Below, piece after piece: positions 59,001 to 64,000 of a stretch of 64,000 nucleotides of DNA. This stretch comes from Hydractinia symbiolongicarpus. Taxonomy: Eukaryota; Cnidaria; Hydrozoa; Anthoathecata; Hydractiniidae. Position 1 is the stretch's first letter. Each line of letters begins with the position of its first letter. The position numbers and the translations under genes were made by a program. The DNA lies in the NCBI RefSeq assembly GCF_029227915.1, contig NC_079886.1:20064501-20128500 (forward strand), read 5' to 3'. The notes under the pieces were generated by a model, which saw only the letters and a program-made list of their open reading frames with translations, was not told the DNA's origin and did not search any database.

Positions 59001-62000
59001 TGCCGACCTATGAGTATTTCTATTTATATTGAACCCATAGGATGTTAGTAAAGGAAGGTATGGTGATATGGAGATGGTACAATCTAAAGAAAAAACAAGT
59101 AAGTTGTGAAGCACAGTGCATTCCTTTTTTTTACAAGTTAAAATAAGAACAGAAGGTTATAAATAAAATTAGCTCAAATTTTGGTAATTTACTGTATCAC
59201 TGGATAAAATAATGCATATCTGAACACACAATATATACATTTCTTTTTTAGTAATAATTAACATAAATTAGTTGCGTATGTTAGGAGTACGAAAACCCAA
59301 AATGTAAGCAGTCATTGTATTGTTTAAAAAATACCTTATTAAATAATAGTGAAATATAAATTTGGACAAAATTTGCTAGAGATTAAAAAATAAGAGACAA
59401 AGGAAATTTGGTAGTAACGTTTGCATGAAATGAAGAGTCTGATTGTAAGGTGATAAAAATTAAACATAAATTGATTTTGTTAGAGAAAGTGTGGACCGAC
59501 GTTTGTAAACTCGATTTATCAAAGAAGGGAGAACGAGTATTAGTTCGAGCTAGATTGCACACCAGTCGGGGAACAGGTATGTTACCTTTTATGTATTAGG
59601 GGTAAATAGACTGTCTAGTAAAATGAATCTAGGTACAAAGTGAGAGAAAGAAGTATTTACAGGCAGCCTGTCTTTTTAGCCATGTGCTCTACAACCCAAT
59701 TTTTACAAACTTGGATTGAACATCATTTTCCAGTAAAAAAGGGAAACCTTATTATTTCAAAATATCTAACATTGTCTCATATAAGATGGCGTGTTTTCAG
59801 TTTCTTAAATAATTGACTTGTCATTGGTTTTAATGTTCAGCAGTGCAATTTTTAGGTATATTTGACATTGCCTACCTAGATATTTTTCTTGCTTCTGTAT
59901 GCTTCGGAGGCTTGAAATATCACAAAAATTATAGTAATGGCATAAGCCCTGTACTGATTGACGGTTAAAGAAGCTTTCCGCATCTATAACACCAGCATTT
60001 TATCTATAAAATAAATGACGTGTTGGCTTTTTACAAGACTATGTACCAGTATCTGTTTTAAAATGTTCAAAAATACAGAAAGTGTGTGAAGTTGGAATTG
60101 TAAATTTATCCTTGTGGTAGTAATACTGTGTCACCATTTTTTTGCTTTTAGGTAAACAATGCTTTATAATGTTGCGCCAGAGACAATACAGCATTCAAGC
60201 TTTGGTTGCTGTCAGCGAAAATATAAGTAAACAGATGGTGAAATATACTTCCAAGTGAGTTTGATGGCACATTTTAGCATTTTCTTAGAATTCATGCAGA
60301 ATTCTTCCCTTTTTACACATTCAACATGAAATTGCGATACCATGTCAAATATGTGATAATGTGGCACTATTTTTTTAGCTATTTTTATCGGACAAGACTG
60401 TCAAAATGTTTGTTTTTTTTTTCCAAAATCTTTTGTCTGATATTGTTGTTATGATGTAAAAATGCAGGTAAACTACATTTAGTAATTATATATTCCAAAA
60501 TAATATTCTCTCTGTGAATGTTATTGATAAATCAGAGAGCTGTTTACAAAACAAATTAAAAAGTACCTTCTAATTATTTCTTTCAGCATTGCGAAAGAAT
60601 CAATTGTTGATGTCGAAGGAACTATTGTGGCAGTTGATCAGAAGATTACAAGTGCCAGTCAACAAGATGTTGAAATTCAAATAGAAAAGGTAACATTGTT
60701 TTAATTGTTATGTTTTATTCACTACCTAAATTTTGGTTACGCTTCTATTTCATGGCATTTTTAACGTGATATTGTCTAGATCTTTATAAAGTTGTTGATA
60801 CACGGTCCATTTTGTCAAATCCAATTTGTTAAATTTGAGTTTTTAAAAATTTGGACATGTTTAGCCTTTCAGATTTGTATGAAAGAACCATCGCTAATCA
60901 CGTTTTTTAAATTATCTATTCAAATATTGTAACCAATCAAACATTTGCAAATAATATTGGAATTCAACTAGTTGGATAAAAAGTGGATAATACGCAATCA
61001 AAGTTGTTGAATTCATTAAATTAAGTTTGACGAAATGGATTTTGTATCACTTCATTACTTTTGAATGTAAATTATGAATTTGACAAATTGAATTCGACAA
61101 AACAAATTGTGTATTGCCTGCTAAGGCTTTTTTTATTATTTGGCTGATTTATCAAGCAGACAAATTTATTCTATATGCTTTAGAATACACAATACTTCAT
61201 GTAATGACATTTTGCATTTTTGTTAACAGATTATTTAGTTTATTTCCACTCATTATGCGCAGTACTATGATAAACCATTGTGCTGCTATGATATACTTCC
61301 TTAACATAGGTATTTGTGGTGAGCAAATCAGATCCTCGTCTCCCTTTACAAATTGAAGATGCCAGCCGTCCAGAAACAGATGAAGTAAGCCGCTTGGTTG
61401 TTACGCACACAATTGTCTCTTAATTTTCACGCCCTTATTAATGTTTGTAAAAACACAATGTAGGAAAATTATTAGTTACCAACCGTTTTTTAATATGGAA
61501 ATTATTTGTGTTTTTATCTGATGATCTTTAAGGTTTATCAATGCACTTTAAAACGCATATCCCATGTGAAAACTTAATTTAGATGAATGTACAGAAATAT
61601 GCGGCACTAAAAATAAGACCCATATAAATGGAGTTTTCTTATAATTCCTAGCACTTGCATCATGTATAAAAATCTTATATACTCTTCCTTTCCATTCAGT
61701 CTTTGGCACACGTCAATCAAGATACAAAGTTGGATAATCGTATTATTGATTTAAGGGTGAGTTAAAATGTTTTTACATTTTTTTTTACTTTTATTACAGT
61801 ATATGATAACTCCATCTGATTTATGGTGTTGGCTCTGTTCGTTTGTGCAATCTAGCTTTATGCCACAGTCGGGTGTACTTTGGTTTTAAATAGCCAGACC
61901 TTAACCTTAAAAACTGAGACATCAGACTTAAAGTTTGAATATTTCCAACAACATTTCTGTCTAGCTACGAATAAGTGTGTTTGCGCAGAAACTGTAGAAA

Positions 62001-63770
62001 AAAAACTTTAAAACACCCACAAGGCAAAAAAAAGCTAAAGCCTTAAACTTATGTATAGTAGATGGTATCCCGAAGTACTTTTTAGGTGAAATTAAGCACT
62101 GCCTTTACAGTACATGTTCAACAATAGTTTAATTGAAAATGGTGAATATTTAAAAGGGAAACTTGGCGTTCTTTATTTAAAGATTATTGGTAAACGAAAA
62201 AAGCAATAGTTTTTAATGAAGAATTTCTATTATTATATACCCGTAAGCAAAAACAGCCATTGAATAAATAATCGTATTCCACCCGTATTATTCAATGCTT
62301 GTGACGTAACAATAGTTTTGACAAAACATTCGTAAACGCATGTTTTGATTTTATCCTTCAACATTCAAAAAAAAGAAATGAACTTTTTGTCTCTTTGTAC
62401 CGTGTCGATTTCAACAACATTTCGAAAACATGTCGATTTCACAAAAAAATGTTTCGATCTACACTATAAAATGAAACGAAAACAAAACAAACACAAAACA
62501 AAATAAGTAATATTAATTATAACAATCTCTTTTGGGTATATAATAAAACATATATACAATAGGTAAACATAGGTTATTGGATTTATTAACCCTCGGTGAT
62601 ATTATATTCAACTCCGCTGCGCGTCGTTGAATATAAATCACCTTGGGTTAATAAATCTCAATAACCTATGTTTACCTATTGTATATCTACTTATTATTTT
62701 GTGTTTTTTAAACATAAGAAATGCATATGTATATCTACCTTTTGTTGATTACTTTCTTTTAGACAGTAACAAATCAAGCATTGTATCGAATTCAAGGTGG
62801 CATTTGTAAGTTATTTCGAGAACATCTTGACGCCAACGGATTCACTGAAATTCATACCCCTAAGATTATATCAGGTGAGTGAAAGAGTGCAAACTAGTGT
62901 CATCGTTATTGTTGCGGTCGCTTTAGTGCTGTTTTTTATAGCAACATGTGAGTTCGCAGGTAGTTAAGGGCAAAGATCAGTATAACACTTTTTCGTGTAT
63001 TTGGTTTGCCTAGTTTAGCGATTTGTACTACTTTATTGGGATGAATTTTCGCGGAGATTAAATTTTCTCGTTGTTAAATTTTTTACCATGTTCTAACCTT
63101 CGAAATACCGGAAGATTGATATGAAATTGAAAATATTTAATGTTGACACCTCAAATAATAAAAATTTTTTATCGTTTTTGCCATAAATGATAAATCTCAT
63201 CAAGGTAGAGCTACAGAATGTTTTCTGTTTGCTTTTTATTTATTATCATTGTTATATTTTTAGCTGCAAGTGAAGGGGGAGCTAACGTGTTTAAAGTGTC
63301 TTACTTCAAAGGTAACTTTTTTATTACCCGTTTTAATTGTTTACTTGCCGTTGGTTTACATTTATTTTTCTATCTTGGCAAGAACAGTGCTTCAACAGTA
63401 TGACTGTTTTTTTCTCTTCTTTTCAAAACAGGCAGTGCATATTTGGCGCAATCTCCACAGCTTTACAAGCAAATGTGTATTGCTGCTGACTTTGACCGAG
63501 TGTACACTATTGGAGGAGGTAAGACATTTAAAACATTTTTGCTCCCAAGTATGAATTATTCTCACTGAGATTTCTCTTATTGTGTAACATATAAACTTTG
63601 CCTAGAACTAGCAGCGAGTACTTCTTTTCCATTTTATTGTAGATATTTTTTATGTTTGTACTCGATTTATTGTTTTAGTGTTTCGAGCTGAAGACAGTAA
63701 CACCCATCGACATTTGTGTGAGTTTGTTGGTCTGGATGTTGAAATGGCGTTCAAAGAGCATTACCATGAG
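53032..63770 (+). CDS. DARS1: Aspartyl-tRNA synthetase, cytosolic type, copy 2 (continues past window)
   Basis: This is a class II synthetase that charges tRNA-Asp. Coding exons are 53032-53057, 57398-57482, 58043-58072, 59041-59098, 59484-59576, 60152-60254, 60587-60689, 61310-61384, 61700-61756, 62763-62874, 63264-63311, 63432-63518 and 63679-63770. Phases fit throughout, giving 323 of roughly 500 residues. It shows the lysine-rich N-terminal extension typical of animal AspRS and the OB-fold anticodon domain ([18 protein letters not shown]). A hinge follows ([29 protein letters not shown]). The start of the catalytic core has motif 1 ([20 protein letters not shown]), the QSPQLYKQM segment and motif 2 ([12 protein letters not shown]). 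Motif 3 lies beyond the window. The start has strong context (aaaATGg). An in-frame ATG at 52885 with weak context would add a presequence-like extension. Confidence 0.93.
53829..53980. repeat. GC-rich foldback in AspRS intron 1, copy 2
   Basis: It is identical to 24122-24273. Confidence 0.6.
54358..54406. repeat. Perfect 22-bp hairpin in AspRS intron 1, copy 2
   Basis: It is identical to 24651-24699. Confidence 0.95.
61385..62762. other. AspRS introns 8 and 9, single copy
   Basis: These are introns around exon 9 (61700-61756), outside the duplication. Intron 9 carries a large foldback (62553-62686). Nothing else is recognised. Confidence 0.6.
62553..62686. repeat. Large foldback (about 60-base arms) in AspRS intron 9
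   Basis: The left arm starts atacaataggtaaacatagg and continues through ttattaaccc, ggtgat and ttatattcaac. The right arm is its complement with a few mismatches, ending taacctatgtttacctattg and tat. The loop is about 14 G+C-rich bases (tccgctgcgcgtcg). This is the structure of a small foldback or MITE element. Confidence 0.85.
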
Positions 63771-64000
63771 GTTAGGGTTTAGACCTTCTTTGAACTGCGG
63801 ACTTAAACTGTATGCTTGGGAATTCCAGTTAAATGTGTACAATATTGGAGAAAAAATTTTTCTGATAAAGAATTGAGATATTTAGAAATGTTGAATTCTA
63901 TTTTTTGTGGTAGTACTCACTAGGTTTATTAGTGAAATGAAAGTTCAATCAAATTTTTTTGAGCTCTGAAAACTTCTCTGGTATTCGCTCTCTATTCGAC
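63771..64000. other. Start of AspRS intron 13
   Basis: The sequence after the gttagg donor is AT-rich with no further AspRS exon before the window ends. Confidence 0.6.

Larger units (their letters stand above)
31611..61313 (+). repeat. Tandem segmental duplication, copy 2 (about 29.7 kb)
   Basis: This is the second copy of the repeat. It starts in gypsy reverse transcriptase at the position matching 321 and ends where single-copy AspRS sequence begins (61314). Immediately before it, 31603-31606 still match the start of AspRS exon 8, and about four bases of filler separate the two. The left half differs from copy 1 by scattered substitutions and indels. The right half (about 48137-61313) is almost identical to copy 1. 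The one clear difference I found there is at about 30015 against 59722 (a against t). Confidence 0.95.

Noticed and set aside
1-64000. tRNA, rRNA, CRISPR array or bacterial operon
   Set aside because: None was seen. Introns, non-LTR and gypsy elements and gene types are those of an animal nuclear genome.

Overview
The window looks like nuclear DNA of a cnidarian, most likely a hydrozoan. It is strongly A+T-rich, its genes have spliceosomal introns (GT...AG), it carries Ty3/gypsy and non-LTR retroelement debris, and it holds intronless DEG/ENaC channel genes of the kind expanded in Hydra and its relatives (HyNaC). The species cannot be named from the sequence.

Layout. The window is dominated by one direct tandem duplication of about 30 kb. 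Copy 1 runs from about 321 to 31606 and copy 2 from about 31611 to 61313. The unit reads: decayed Ty3/gypsy pol, a block of short hairpin repeats, DEG/ENaC gene A (+), DEG/ENaC gene B (+), a four-exon sigma-class glutathione S-transferase (-), a possible tiny two-exon gene (-), then the first seven coding exons of a cytosolic-type aspartyl-tRNA synthetase (AspRS, +). Copy 2 continues past the repeat into AspRS exons 8 to 13, which run towards the window end; the last third of that gene lies outside. Copy 1 AspRS is cut five bases into exon 8 and joined to gypsy reverse-transcriptase sequence, so it cannot make a synthetase. The junction nevertheless leaves an open chimeric frame.

The two copies have an uneven history. 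In roughly the first 18 kb they differ by scattered substitutions, many small indels and copy-specific insertions: a poly(A)-tailed LINE fragment in copy 1, a 935-base repeat-bearing element in copy 2, a 181-base insertion in the copy 2 integrase, and a rearranged cluster of short hairpin repeats. From about 18.43 kb to the junction the offset is constant at 29707 and I saw a single substitution in about 13 kb. Recent gene conversion would explain this, and so would an assembly artefact.

Genes. The four channel genes are open and have the family hallmarks. Pair A differs mostly at silent sites. Pair B differs at seven codons in its first 107, all amino-acid changing, including loss in copy 1 of the glycine of the conserved His-Gly gating motif and a glutamate in TM1 of copy 2. 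AspRS has an in-frame upstream ATG whose 49-residue extension looks like a mitochondrial presequence. The genes share no evident pathway; they are linked by the segmental duplication.
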